Source: Liolophura sinensis
Taxonomy: Eukaryota; Mollusca; Polyplacophora; Chitonida; Chitonidae
Assembly: GCF_032854445.1 (NCBI RefSeq)
Contig: NC_088300.1
Coordinates: 41,320,458-41,384,457, forward strand
DNA length: 64,000 nt
Direction: 5' to 3'
Of this stretch, positions 46,601 through 56,056 are shown piece after piece; positions within the stretch are counted from its first letter, which is position 1, and each line of letters begins with the position of its first letter. The translations under genes and the position numbers were made by a program. The notes beneath the pieces were generated by a model. The model ran no database searches and had not been told where the DNA came from. It saw only the letters and a program-made list of their open reading frames with translations.

Positions 46601-47886
46601 TCTGGATCATGGCACGCTTTACTTACGGTTAATTCGGGTTTACACCTCGACAGTCTTGGTAGTCTGGATTATGACACGCTCTACTTACGGCCAGTCCGGA
46701 TTTACACCTGGACAACCTTGATATTCTGGATCATGGCACGCTTTACTTACGGTTAATTCGGGTTTAAACCTCGACAGTCTTGGTAGTCTGGATTATGACA
46801 CGCTCTACTTACGGCCAGTCCGGATTTACACCTGGACAACCTTGATATTCTGGATCATGGCACGCTTTACTTACGGTTAATTCGGGTTTACACCTCGACA
46901 GTCTTGGTAGTCTGGATTATGACACGCTCTACTTACGGCCAGTCCGGATTTACACCTGGACAACCTTGATATTCTGGATCATGGCACGCTTTACTTACGG
47001 TTAATTCGGGTTTAAACCTCGACAGTCTTGAGAGTCGTGATCACGATACGCTTCACTGACGGGTAGTCCCGGTTTAAGCCTGGACAACTTTGAGAGTCTA
47101 TATCATAATAACCCTTCACTGACTTGACTTGTTGTCCTGGTTGTGCACCTTTATCACAGGACGCTTCACTGACTCAGCTAGCCCTCAATCATTGTTTAAA
47201 TCTTGTTTTACATGTAGACAACCTTGACAGCCGATTTCAGTGGACGCTTCACTCACCCGTGTTGTAAAACTGGTTGTACATGTAGACAACCTTGACAGCC
47301 GATTTCAGTGGACGCTTCACTCACCCGTGTTGTAAAACTGGTTGTACATGTAGACAACCTTGACAGCCGATTTCAGTGGACGCTTCACTCACCCCTGTTG
47401 TAAAACTGGTTGTACATGTATACAACCTTGACAGGCGATATCAGTGGCGGCTTCACTCACTGGTGTTGTAATTCTTGTTATACATGCCGAGAGCCTTGAC
47501 GGGCGATATCATACCGACATGCCTTCTTAACTGACTATAGGTCGATTTAATGCTGGATTTAAACTCGCTGCGAACCGCGCAAAAGTCACATTTGTGTACA
47601 CTCTCAAGGAACAATGAGAATGCAAGTTATTCAAGATACCAATCAGTAAACACCTTCCGTCATTTAAGAGAATGTATTGTTACTCTTTTTTTGTGCTCAT
47701 CTGAATACATAAAAGTATGTCACCTTGCACATACGTTTCTCTTTAACAGAAACAACAGAACCAACTTCAAAATCACCAGGCGTGCAATCTGATGACGTGA
47801 AGATCAGGGTGGATGGCCCAGCTGATGGTAACAAAAGCCAAGCTGATCACACATATGACACGATTTCTTCAGTCACCCACCTCTGA
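37483..47886 (+). CDS. HVCN1-like: voltage-gated proton channel, Hv1 family
   Basis: Eight exons (37483-37616, 39103-39227, 40735-40934, 41181-41234, 42320-42458, 44855-44970, 45256-45328, 47750-47886) join in phase and end at TGA. With the 28699 exon the protein has 342 residues. It is a lone voltage-sensor domain that lets H+ leave the cell on depolarisation, followed by a dimerising coiled coil. Compared with human Hv1, it keeps the S1 selectivity Asp (D87 for D112), E94 and D98, S2 E170 and K174 (E153, K157), S3 D191 and D202 (D174, D185), S4 W227, R228, R231 and N234 (W207, R208, R211, N214) and H157 (H140). It lacks R205 (Leu 225, followed by Pro) and has no His at the H193 site. The S1-S2 linker is about 50 residues, far longer than in human. 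AATAAA follows at 48213. Confidence 0.92.
37735..37995 (+). mobile_element. SINE-A, diverged
   Basis: The tail part ACGCTGGCCGCCGTCGTATA and GGCGTAAAACAACAATTAAA is clear. The head region (CTGTCTCAGTCAACAAATGC) and GAGCAATGAGTTCGAGT are only tRNA-like. It lies in the intron before the S1 exon. Confidence 0.7.
37996..38844. other. intron sequence, nothing identified
   Basis: No exon or repeat recognised. Confidence 0.45.
38845..38985 (+). mobile_element. SINE-A, 3' part
   Basis: GAATTCAAATCCAACTCATG, CCCCTACGGTCGTATGTGGA, GAAATATTCCCAAGTACGGC and GTAAAACACC. Confidence 0.85.
39103..39227 (+). CDS. Hv1-like exon: S1 helix
   Basis: Acceptor ATTATCACAG, donor AGAC/GTAAGT. It completes a split Ser and encodes NILHSKHVLRTIV, then CIIDCIMVMVELILDN with the selectivity-filter Asp and the conserved Glu and Asp of S1. 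It ends in phase 1. Its last third and donor are the founder of the 83-bp array that follows. Confidence 0.93.
39228..40064 (+). repeat. 83-bp tandem array copying the S1 exon end and its donor
   Basis: GTAAGTACCGGCAGTTATCG starts at 39228 and the GTAAGT element recurs at every 83 bases: 39311, 39394, 39477, 39560, 39643, 39726, 39809, 39892, 39975 and 40058. There are no indels between units. Each unit encodes, in the exon frame, IIDCIMFMVELILDN or a close variant and ends AGAC/GTAAGTA. Variants are CTCGATAACACTGC, CTCCATAACACTAC and CTCGATAATACTGC. The last donor runs into different intron sequence (GTAAGTACATGT). Confidence 0.97.
40585..40647 (+). mobile_element. SINE-A tail fragment
   Basis: CTGTCGTCGTATAAGTGAAA and AATAAAACACCAAATAAATA. 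Confidence 0.82.
40735..40934 (+). CDS. Hv1-like exon: long S1-S2 linker and S2
   Basis: Acceptor TTTTGGTTTCAG, donor GAG/GTCAGT. The first 47 or so residues are hydrophilic, with several His, Arg and Gly (NHTAPERHRR, HGSHSTY). Then S2: AHYCHYVSVAILCLLTLE. Confidence 0.9.
41181..41234 (+). CDS. Hv1-like exon: S2 end and S2-S3 loop
   Basis: 18 codons, phase 0 both sides, TLIKIFCFGKKFFHSKLE. Acceptor TTTGTTTCAG, donor GAG/GTAAGT. Its Lys matches K157 of human Hv1. Confidence 0.9.
41240..42010. other. intron sequence, nothing identified
   Basis: No exon or repeat recognised. Confidence 0.45.
42011..42140 (+). mobile_element. SINE-A, 3' half
   Basis: CACGTGGGAAGGTTTGCGAA, CCCCCGGGCTCTGCCCGATT, CATAATGTTGGCCGCCGTCG and AAAACACCAATCAGATAAAT. 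Confidence 0.93.
42320..42458 (+). CDS. Hv1-like exon: S3 and S4
   Basis: Acceptor AACTGTTTCCAG, donor AACA/GTAAGT. S3 reads VFDGFVVIASLIADLVLL with both conserved Asp. S4 reads IVNILLPWRIIRVVN. Only two arginines stand in the usual three-residue spacing, and the first position is Leu, followed by Pro. Confidence 0.93.
42721..42966 (-). mobile_element. SINE-A, nearly full length
   Basis: From ATTTATTTATTTGATTGGTG and CAAGAATATTTCACTTATAC through GCCACCATGAGCTGGACTTG to GCTGCGCTAGCGCGCTAAGC. It lies in the intron after S4, opposite to the gene. Confidence 0.96.
42967..44342. other. intron sequence; short TTTG/TTTA tract
   Basis: A short run of ATTTATT and TTTGTTTG units at about 43410-43465. 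No exon recognised. Confidence 0.5.
44343..44592 (-). mobile_element. SINE-A, full length
   Basis: From TTATTTGTTTGATTGGTGTT, GCCGTACTCAGAAATATTTT to GTGCTAAGCCCCCTCGGCCA and CGGAAGCCCCC. It lies in the intron between the S4 and coiled-coil exons. Confidence 0.95.
44855..44970 (+). CDS. Hv1-like exon: S4 end and coiled coil
   Basis: Acceptor CATTAATTCAG, donor AGG/GTTAGT. It completes a split Ser, then LVIATRDHEHYKLLLVYKSK and KQVEDQMDQVIQELQESR, whose spacing of hydrophobic residues suits a parallel coiled coil like that which pairs Hv1 subunits. Confidence 0.88.
45256..45328 (+). CDS. Hv1-like exon: coiled-coil end
   Basis: Acceptor ATCTGTTTTAG, donor CAAA/GTGAGT. It encodes NHVERLILICRKNGVDTEEI SLHQ, continuing the helix. 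Phase 0 in, phase 1 out. Confidence 0.86.
45555..47110. repeat. 62-bp minisatellite with 124- and 248-bp higher-order units
   Basis: The basic unit includes TGACGGGTAGTCCGGGTTTA and CTGGATCATGACACGCTCTA, about 62 bp. From 46411 the array becomes a dimer of 124 bp (GTAGTCTGGATTATGACACG at 46411, 46535, 46659 and on). Within it GGGTTTAAACC and GGGTTTACACC alternate at 46515, 46639, 46763, 46887 and 47011, giving a 248-bp period. The array is in the last Hv1-like intron. Confidence 0.93.
47205..47490. repeat. 68-bp minisatellite, about 4 copies
   Basis: ACATGTAGACAACCTTGACA, GCCGATTTCAGTGGACGCTT and GTTGTAAAACTGGTT recur every 68 bases. Units 1 to 3 are nearly identical and the fourth is diverged. 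Confidence 0.92.
47750..47886 (+). CDS. Hv1-like last exon: C-terminal tail
   Basis: Acceptor TTCTCTTTAACAG. It encodes a hydrophilic tail (KTTEPTSKSPGVQSDDVKIR through DTISSVTHL) and stops at TGA 47884-47886. Only phase 1 gives an open frame, and that is the phase the previous exon leaves. The tail has no known family match. Confidence 0.78.
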
Positions 47887-48330
47887 GTACAGAAATAACC
47901 AGGCATAGACCAAGATGTCTCAATTTCATGTTTTTATCCTATTTTCCCAATGTCTCAAATGTTGTTTTCCTCAGAATAAGGTGTTCGAAAGACACTGGGA
48001 CATCCCTGGCTAAACCTGAAGGAAAAACGGAGCAATGAATGAGGGCTAAAGGTTGATGTTTGTCTTCTTCCAAATTGGTGCTTTGTAAACAATACTATCA
48101 GAAATTGTGCATTAAACCATAAAGATATAAACGCTTCATCAGAAAGTTTTGTGTAAAGAAGCTAAAAGAAGCTTTAGAACTGCTTGAGAAAATTTATAAA
48201 TTTTGTATAAAAAATAAAAAGCGTGATGAAGGCCGGTATATATATGGCATTTTGTGTTATTGATTGAAAACATTGTGTGCACTAATCATTTGGGAAATAT
48301 TCATATCGTGTAAACTCGGGCGACCGGCAC
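47887..48330 (+). other. Hv1-like 3' UTR and downstream spacer
   Basis: Follows the stop codon. The 3' UTR would end a little after the AATAAA at 48213. Nothing else identified. Confidence 0.5.
48213..48218 (+). promoter_or_regulatory. polyadenylation signal of the Hv1-like gene
   Basis: AATAAA in an A-rich context, 327 bases past the stop codon. Confidence 0.6.
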
Positions 48331-48715
48331 ATGATCAGTGAGGTCACTTAATCAATGACACCGGCTGACTAGTGACATCAGCTGATCAGCCTAATCAGTG
48401 AGCTTGCCTGATCAGTGAGCTTGCCTGATCAATTAAATCATTTGAGGTAGCTTTATCAATGAGGTCGCATGATCAATGAGACACCTAGATCAATAAGATC
48501 TCTTGATCAGTTAGGTCGCTTGATCATTTAGGTCACTTTATCAGTGAGGTCTCTTGGTCAGTGAGGTCCCGTGATCAATGTAGTAGTTTGATCAATGAGG
48601 TCACTTGATCAATGGGGTCGTTTTATTAAGTCGCTTGATCAGTATAGTGTCTTGATCTCTAGATTAACGAGGTTGCTTGATCAATAAGGTCGTTTGATCA
48701 ATGAGGTCAGGTCGA
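48331..48715. repeat. degenerate about 17-21-bp tandem repeat rich in TGATCA
   Basis: GATCAATGAGGTCGCTTGATC-like units (GAGGTCACTTGATCAATG and similar) repeat about 18 to 20 times with length changes. Most units have the palindrome TGATCA. Confidence 0.88.
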
Positions 48716-50686
48716 TTTTTTCAAAACTCTTGGTGAAAGACAGCGATGTTTCACATGTTTTTCAGGGCTTTATTCACGTACAGAAATGGCTGCCGTCATT
48801 TGGGTGAAATGAGTACAAATCATATCAATAAATAATGGTTTAAAATTATAGGCCGTACATGGACTACATTGTGTGAGAAATAGACGCCTCAGGGATCCTT
48901 GAATCACTCATGCATAACCATACCCTGGGACTGTACAGAAATTGAAGGCCAGGTCCATTGCTGACGCACGATGACGTCAGTTAAGTTACTACAAAGATAA
49001 CATATCTGTGACCTTGAAACCAAGTGGTAAATCAAGCCACGTCTAGGAAGACCTCAGCGTCGAAATCACTGAACTGTACCAAGCGAAATTTTTAAATGTT
49101 TAATACAAAATAGTATGTATATTCCCTACAAGCATTACAGAATTCAGTAATATTTTGGCGTTCAAGAGACAAAATTTAATAGAATATTTAAAGAACTAAT
49201 TTTTTCTTTTAATTGTTATTTTCATATCATTGTGAAGCATTAAAATTACTCAACACTTTGAGTACTTTAATACTCAATACTAAAATATGTTCTTCTTTCA
49301 AGTTTCCGAAATGATATCTAGAAACATTGATAACCTCAGTGGTTTTGCACTGAGTATAGTAAACACTGCTTGCAGTATATTGACTTAATGGGAAGAAAAC
49401 GGTATCAAGCTATTCAGAATTCAATAGGACATGTCACGCTACCGTATGCCATCTTTTCCAGTTAACGTTTCGGTCAAATATTTTTATTTTTATTCAAAAA
49501 TTGAGAGAAGGAAAAGGATCTATTGCAGCCAATGGAGCTGTGTACACATTTACAAGTGAGCTGAAAGGATTCCGCATTATGGATATGATTGTTGAAACGC
49601 TTAGTATACTGCAAGACAGGGGTTAAGATTAGCTCACTATAAGTCATCCTCTTGCCTTCTTCTTTATCTTAAAACTAGAAGGAATTTATCGGCTTTATAA
49701 CGAATGTGCCTGGCACATCCTGGGAGCAGGTAATGTAAGATAATAAACTGTTTAAACTTTAATCGTTTGCAAAAACAACTCAAAAAACAATAATACATTA
49801 TGCATTCTTGGTCGTTTGAGTGAGAAGGAAATGTTCAATACAGCATAAAGGTGGCCCGTGTTACTAAATACGCAGATCTTTTGCTCAGAATACACAAACG
49901 TGGACACTGGATTTTGTCTACAATGAAAAGCATGCATGGGTCCTTCGTCACAGATCCTGGCTCTGTCGCATACCTGACACACACGAGTCATTACACATGA
50001 AATAAGACGGTTGACTTCATAAAACACCTTGCTATAGAGACCTACAACTTAACAAACTTGATGAAATGACACAGTTTCTATCCTTTAGAACGACGGTATC
50101 CCCTTTGGAGATGAACAACCTGTCTTTATTGAATACACCCCTTTTTATGTTCTTTATTATGTTTCTTTCAGTGACAATGTCAGCGCCATCCAGTAATATC
50201 CAAGGTAGCGTGTAAGTGTTTTGTAAGTGTCTTACAACAATGTTTAAGTGCTTTAGAGCTGTGTTTTACGTCCAGTAGGCCTATAAACCACAGTTTATTG
50301 TAGTATAGCCGCGTTACCTGATTCGGTATCCGATGTTCGTCAATAATAGAATGGGTATATAAATACAAAATTTAAACCTCACGGCTATGAGCTTTAACCC
50401 GTTTTATGAATGTCAAGGTCATCATCACACGTTTTTCCGTTTTTTTTTATTTCGTTCCTTAAAATAGTTTTTCACAAGCCGTTGCCTTAAGATGAACAAA
50501 TAGCATACATTGAAAGAGTGCAACTTTGCTCAGACGCGATATAAAATCGATGTAAGCCTATAGAATTCTGTATTATCATACTGGCAGTTAAAAAGTCTTC
50601 ACATGAGCGTATCATGAACTTCATGTCATGCACACATTTTAGAAGACTCGAAGTACTTGTGAAGTTCTCTGGAATTTTTTCAGACG
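48716..50686. other. no gene recognised; possible SINE-A tail scrap
   Basis: At about 48790-48840 GGCTGCCGTCATTTGGGTGA, then ATCAATAAATAATGG resembles an eroded SINE-A tail. The rest is A/T-rich and unassigned. Confidence 0.4.
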
Positions 50687-51000
50687 GCTTCGGTGGCCTT
50701 GTGGTGAGAGCGTCCGCCTCGAAGTCGGAAGACTCGGAATCAAACCCGTGTCGGGTCATACCAAAGACTTTAAAAATGGTACTTGCTGCAGTCTCACTTG
50801 GAGCTCAATACTAAGAGGTTAGAGCAGGGAAACAGTATTAATGTGACTGGGTGGGGTCTCATGACTGGTGTCTTCGGCATGATACTTCAGTGGTGGTGGC
50901 ATTTTGGCGGCATGGACTCGCTCTGCCACAAGTAGACACAATATATGACTGAAAAATTGATAAATACGACGTTAAACTCCAAGCATGCATACATACATCT
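50687..51000 (+). mobile_element. SINE-B, the most complete copy
   Basis: The tRNA-like head TCGGTGGCCTTGTGGTGAGA, GCGTCCGCCTCGAAGTCGGA (A box and anticodon-arm-like), then GGAATCAAACCCGTGTCGGG (B-box-like) and ACCAAAGACTTTAAAAATGG. The body holds CAGTATTAATGTGACTGGGT and the 3' part GGCATGGACTCGCTCTGCCA and ATACGACGTTAAACTCCAA. Confidence 0.9.
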
Positions 51001-51324
51001 CCTCGGTGCTAGACTTGTGGGACAGTCGTCGGGCGTAATACTGATTTCCGAGCGAACGTGAAGAAGGAGTGATGAGTAGCTTCTTTGACTGGATATGACT
51101 GGTAGCTTCTTTGACTGGTGTGTGCCATATTGTCCCAGAAACAATACAAGATACATTATCTCACTTCGAAGTTTCACCAGTAAGCGAAGGACAATATGAC
51201 AAGACAAATGAAGTTGACTAGTTTACAAGTCAACTCTGCACTGAGGAAAATTCAAGGTCGTAGGGGAAAAGACATAAATTAAAAAAGCTATATAACGGCA
51301 AAATGTAGTCACAGAAAAGTATTT
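51001..51324. other. no gene recognised; short local duplication
   Basis: GTAGCTTCTTTGACTGG occurs twice at about 51078 and 51101. Nothing else identified. Confidence 0.6.
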
Positions 51325-51462
51325 GATTTATTTATTTATTTGATTCACATTTTACGCTATATTTGACGTATGCGACGGCGGGCAAACCCACGACCATCCG
51401 GCAGGTAACTGAAAGACCTTCCCACGTACACGACTGGAGAGGATGTCAGCATTAGCTGGAAA
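51325..51462 (-). mobile_element. SINE-A, internally deleted
   Basis: TTTATTTATTTATTTGATTC, ACGACGGCGGGCAAACCCAC-like sequence, CCTTCCCACGTACACGACTG and GTCAGCATTAGCTGGA. About 40 bases between the CGGCGG and AAACCCACG blocks are missing. Confidence 0.88.
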
Positions 51463-51985
51463 GTGATTTTGACTGAAGAAAGTACACGGCAATCTAAACC
51501 GCCATTCTAAGAAATTTTAATGCGTTTAACCCTTATTGCACGAGAATCTCTATGTGTAGTGCCAGACCTTTTGACTCGTTGGGATCGGTCGATGCATATC
51601 CTAGTGCCCACAAAGCGTTTTCCAGACAGGGGTTATAGACCCCTAACCAGTGGGTTCGCAGGGTATCACCTACCTAGCGAAGGGTAGGCCCATTGCTTTA
51701 CTCCGAGCACTCCCATTTCCTATATTCATTACTCCAATCGAAAAATTATTGAATCCAGTCAAATAAATAATTAATTTATTAATATTAGTTAGTGTGCTAA
51801 GAGATGGTATTCCTTGCGGCTGGAGGGCACTGTCGTCACACCTGTAGGCATCAAGCGTTAAGAGCTGCTGGGAATGAAGCCCAACTCGTTGGTTCATCTA
51901 TTTCAGGGGTTGTGAGCCTCTAAGGTAAACAATAAGAGCGAGGAAGTTGTGTTGCTCTTGTGGCACCGTCAATGGTGGGGCGGAC
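51463..51985. other. no gene recognised
   Basis: No domain or repeat recognised. Confidence 0.45.
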
Positions 51986-52195
51986 TGGCGTTAGTGCTAG
52001 CATGGCTTTTTGCATCTGAAGGGGTGGACCGGCGTTGATGCGAGTATGGCTGTTTGTATCTGCAGAGGTGGACTGGCGTTAAAGAGCATGCCTATTTGTA
52101 TCTGCAGGGGTGGACCAGCGTTAATGCGAGCATGCCCATTTGTATCTGCAGGGGTGGACCGGCGTTGATGCGAGTATGGCTATTTGCATCTGTAG
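51986..52195. repeat. about 45-bp minisatellite, 4-5 copies
   Basis: GGGGTGGACCGGCGTTGATG, CGAGTATGGCTATTTGTATC and TGCA recur at about 52020, 52065, 52109 and 52150. It ends at the possible LINE remnant. Confidence 0.88.
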
Positions 52196-52430
52196 ACCGT
52201 TCCCTGTACTCGCTACAACCCGAGGCGGCGTTGCACCTGCTGTGGGAATGTCCTCTGGTTGGTAAAAGCTGAAAGTCGTTAGAGGCCTTAAAGGCGGCTT
52301 TTATTGGGCGCCTAATGGTTCTGGCGCTGGAGGAGGTATTTTGGGCAGGCATTTTCCAGGCATCGTAAATGAGAGAGATTGAGCAGGTTTTTCTCAGTAT
52401 TGCTATCATTTGGAAGCATCGGTGTTGTTG
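52196..52430 (+). pseudogene. possible LINE reverse-transcriptase 3' end (zinc-binding region)
   Basis: The frame reads LYSLQPEAALHLLWECPLVG, which resembles the H-L-L-W-E-C-P-x-V zinc-binding segment near the end of non-LTR reverse transcriptases. After a TGA it continues in the same frame to EVFWAGIFQAS and, past another stop, EIEQVFLSIAIIWK. Short and degraded; the match is from memory of the motif only. Confidence 0.4.
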
Positions 52431-52554
52431 CACACGATAGCGATAAAAATCGCCCTGGGGTTATCGTGATCCTTTTCAAGAGGGATTTGTGTTAAAATAG
52501 TTGTTTTACAATTGTTCCCTTTCTGTTTTTATCTGTCTGCCGGTAGTAACGTTA

Positions 52555-53465
52555 TAGTTGCATCACAAGCTAGATACTTTTCTGGTTACAATATTAATGT
52601 AATCTAATTATACAGGCAGATTATAGTGTGTAAAATGTGACGCACAAATTTGGATTCTTTTATAATGTTTCTGGTTACAATATTAAGGTAGTGTCATTAC
52701 ACGGACATACTATAGTGTATAAATGTGACGTACAAATTTGCATGCTTTGATAGAGTTTCTGGTTACTATATGCTGACATACTAGTGTGTAAAATTTTTTT
52801 TTGGATTGGTGTTTTACGCCGTACTCAAGAATATTTCACTTATACGACGGCGGCCAGCATTATGGTGGGTGTAAACCGGGCAGAGAGCTGTGGAAACCCA
52901 CGACCATCCGCAGGTTGCTGGCAGACTTTTCCACGTACGGCCGGAGAGGAAGGCAGCATGAGCTGGTCTTGAACTCACAGCGACCGCATTGGTGAGAGGC
53001 TTCTGGGTCATTACGCTGCGCTAGCGCGCTAACCGACTGAGCCACGGAGGCCCCTGCTTTGATAGGGTTTCTGGTTACTATATACTAGTGTGTAAAAAGT
53101 GACGTACAAATTTGGATTCTTTTATAAAGTTTCGGGTTACAATATTAAGGTAGTGTCATTACACGGACATACTATAGTGTATAAATGTGACGTACAAATT
53201 TGCATGCTTTGATAGAGTTTCTGGTTACTATATGCGGACATACTAGTGTGTAAAATGTGACGTACAAATTTGCATGCTTTTATAGAGTTTTTATTTACTA
53301 TATACGTCATTATGCGGACATACTGGTTTGTAAAATGTGACGTACAAATGTAGATGTCTTTCTAGAACTTCTGTTTGCTATATACGTCATTATTCGGGCA
53401 TACTAATGTGTAACATGTGATGTACAAATGTGGATGTTTTTGTACAGGTCCTTTTTACAGTAAGT
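52555..53465. repeat. 70-90-bp minisatellite, split by a SINE-A
   Basis: Units contain TTTCTGGTTACTATATGCGG, ACATACTAGTGTGTAAAATG and TGACGTACAAATTTGCATGC. Copies before 52795 and after 53056 belong to the same array. Units vary from about 70 to 90 bp by loss or gain of a TAGTGTCATTACACGG segment. Confidence 0.9.
52796..53056 (-). mobile_element. SINE-A, full length, inserted in the minisatellite
   Basis: From a T run and GGATTGGTGTTTTACGCCGT to GCGCTAGCGCGCTAACCGAC, TGAGCCACGGAGGCCCC. It interrupts a unit after GTGTGTAAAA and the array resumes at TGCTTTGATAG, so about 20 bp of the unit are missing. No target-site duplication was found. Confidence 0.96.
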
Positions 53466-54585
53466 GACGATACGGACATATTGGGATGTGCCCAATGTTT
53501 CATCATTCATACACAAGATTTCAACTCGAGTATTATTCCAATTTATAAAATGTATTTCTAATTTCTTATACATACTATACAGCTAGAATCCGAATAATTT
53601 AGATCGGAAATGTCGCTTATTTGTAACCCGCTTATCTCTCTGCGGAAAGATCACATAAAGAAAACATACTCATTCAAAACTTTCAACTTTATTTCAACTG
53701 ATGACCATTTGCAACATCATTCAATGATACAGAAAAAAATTTATATGAAAGTAAAGGTTTAGAAATGTGTATTCGTTTTGACGGAAAAAATAGGTTCCAC
53801 TGATAAGTATATTGTGTTGACAGGATTTGTAGCACAGCGCTAAAAGTAATGTTATTGGTTAGCGGTGTTGAAAACCGATGTGTATTTCGTTTGGGTGGGG
53901 TATTAACGAAGGACCGTCACGCGTCATGAACAGTTGTAACTGACCTGGCATTATTGTATACATATATAGAGTTCATGGTAAAAGTACATTTTATGTGACG
54001 AAGCGCTCCAGGTTACATGCTCTAGTCACACGAGAAGCTCTCTGGCACGAAGAACGAAGAATAGCGTTACCTTAAATCACCAATAGAAACATAAGTAGGC
54101 CTGCGTCCTTGAAAAATTTTAATTCAGTAGTTAACACGTCCTTTTAGGTGTTATTTAAAATTATCAAATGAAGAGAAAACACACTTGCCCGAAAGCAAGG
54201 CTTAAGTTATGACTACAAGGTTTCAAAGAAACTTTCTACTTAACATAACGAAGTAATTAATGTTCCTAGATACTTTATCTTCTGCTCATGTTTCAGCACT
54301 GCCTCTCGTATCAATGCGCATCAATTTCATGCACGGATTGAAATTGTAATTAGATCTCTGTTTGTTGGATGAAACTCTCGCCAATTATATCTGCAGAAGC
54401 CTTCCAGCGTATTAAATTCATGACCCCTTAACAACCATTTATCAATTCCATTAAGACCTTCGTGATATACATACTAGCATTTATATTTAAAGACCAATAG
54501 AGTGTATTAAAACCACTGGTTTCTGTTCAAGAAGATTTCTGTTCAAAAGCTTTCTGTCGTGTCCTCTCTTCAAGCAAGAACACAT
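53466..54585. other. no gene recognised
   Basis: No domain or repeat recognised. Confidence 0.45.
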
Positions 54586-54885
54586 ATAGAGTTGTCCATT
54601 TTGTATAGCCACAGAGTTTTCCATTTTGTATAGCCACAAAGTTATCCATTTTGTATAGCCACAAAGTTATCCATTTTGTATAGCCACAGAGTTATCCATT
54701 TTGTATAGCCACAAAGTTATCCATTTTGTATAGCCATAGAGTTATCCATTTTGTATAGTTACAAAGTTATCCATTTTGTATAGCCACAAAGTTATCCATT
54801 TTATAAAGTTATCCATTTTGTATAGCCACAAAATTATCCATTTTGTATAGCCATAAAGTTATCCACTTTGTATAGCCACAAATGA
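54586..54885. repeat. 25-bp minisatellite, about 11-12 copies
   Basis: TATAGCCACAAAGTTATCCA, TTTTG repeats with few changes. One copy is truncated near 54795 (ATTTTATAAAGTTATCC). Confidence 0.95.
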
Positions 54886-55400
54886 CGCTGTATTTTCAGT
54901 CGATTTTGACCTATTCAACGTCATAGGAATATTTTCGCGATTTCCTTTAAGATACATATTTTAGGGGGAACACGACTTAAGAATTTTTTTGTATGTGTTT
55001 TATTTACGTGCATATTGTGACGTATGATTATATACATTGATGTCATCAAAGTTGAAACAATACCAGTGTTCAGCACTATCATAGGTCATTTTCGTAAAAC
55101 CTTCTTTTTTCAACTTTGAAAATGTTCAGATCGATATTGGCCAAAGACTGACCAAAATCGCGGCGTTTTGTTTTGTTTGCTTACCTCAACAGCTTGTATA
55201 GAGTTTATTGTCAAGCTTGGCACATTGTATTCTTTACCTTTTATGTCCACTTGCAAACTGTTTTACATCTCATTTATAAATCTAATATGCTCACATGCAT
55301 TCGCAGAGCTCTTTTCTAATAGCTTCCTCAATATAAAAGACAGCACTAGATCAAATCCACTGATGAAGTATTCCACATAAAATTTAAGGAGGTATCTAGT
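54886..55400. other. no gene recognised
   Basis: No domain recognised before the 48-bp array. Confidence 0.45.
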
Positions 55401-56056
55401 AAGGAGGTCTAGTGCCTGGCGTGTTAGCGGAGCGCTAGGGCCCATGTATCCGTGGTGTAGTGCCTGGCGTGTTAGCGGAACGCGAGGGCCCATGTATCCG
55501 TGGTCTAGTGCCTGGCCTGTTAGCGGAGCGCGAGGGCCCATGTATCCGTGGTGTAGTGCCTGGCGTGTTAGCGGAGCGCGAGGGCCCATGTATCCGTGGT
55601 CTAGTGCCTGGCCTGTTAGCGGAGCGCGAGGGCCCATGTATCCTGGCGTGTTAGCGGAGCTCGAGGGCCCATGTATCCGTGGTGTAGTGCCTGGCGTGTT
55701 AGCGGAACGCGAGGGCCCATGTATCCGTGGTCTAGTGCCTGGCCTGTTAGCGGAGCGCGAGGAACCATGTATCCGTGGTGTAGTGCCTGGCGTGTTAGCG
55801 GAGCGCGAGGGCCCATGTATCCGTGGTGTAGTGCCTGGCGTGTTAGCGGAACGCGAGGGCCCATGTATCCGTGGTCTAGTGCCTGGCCTGTTAGCGGAGC
55901 GCGAGGGCCCATGTATCCGTGGTGTAGTGCCTGGCGTGTTAGCGGAACGCGAGGGCCCATGTATCCGTGGTCTAGTGCCTGGCCTGTTAGCGGAGCGCGA
56001 GGGCCCATGTATCCGTGGTCTAGTGCCTGGCGTGTTAGCGGAGCGCGAGGGCCCAT
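55400..56056 (+). repeat. 48-bp minisatellite with 96-bp higher-order unit, SINE-A-head-like
   Basis: CCCATGTATCCGTGGTGTAG, TGCCTGGCGTGTTAGCGGAA, CGCGAGGG, 48 bp, starts at 55441, 55489, 55537 and 55585 and on for about 13 to 14 units. One unit near 55633 has lost 15 or so bases. Two variants tend to alternate: GTGTAG...GCGTGTTAG and GTCTAG...GCCTGTTAG. The unit resembles the SINE-A head, and the SINE-A body follows without a gap. Because 48 is a multiple of 3 all long frames here are repeat artefacts. Confidence 0.93.

Noticed and set aside
50687-50790. tRNA gene
   Set aside because: tRNA-like head of SINE-B, repeated at 25083 and 60529 with the same non-tRNA body.
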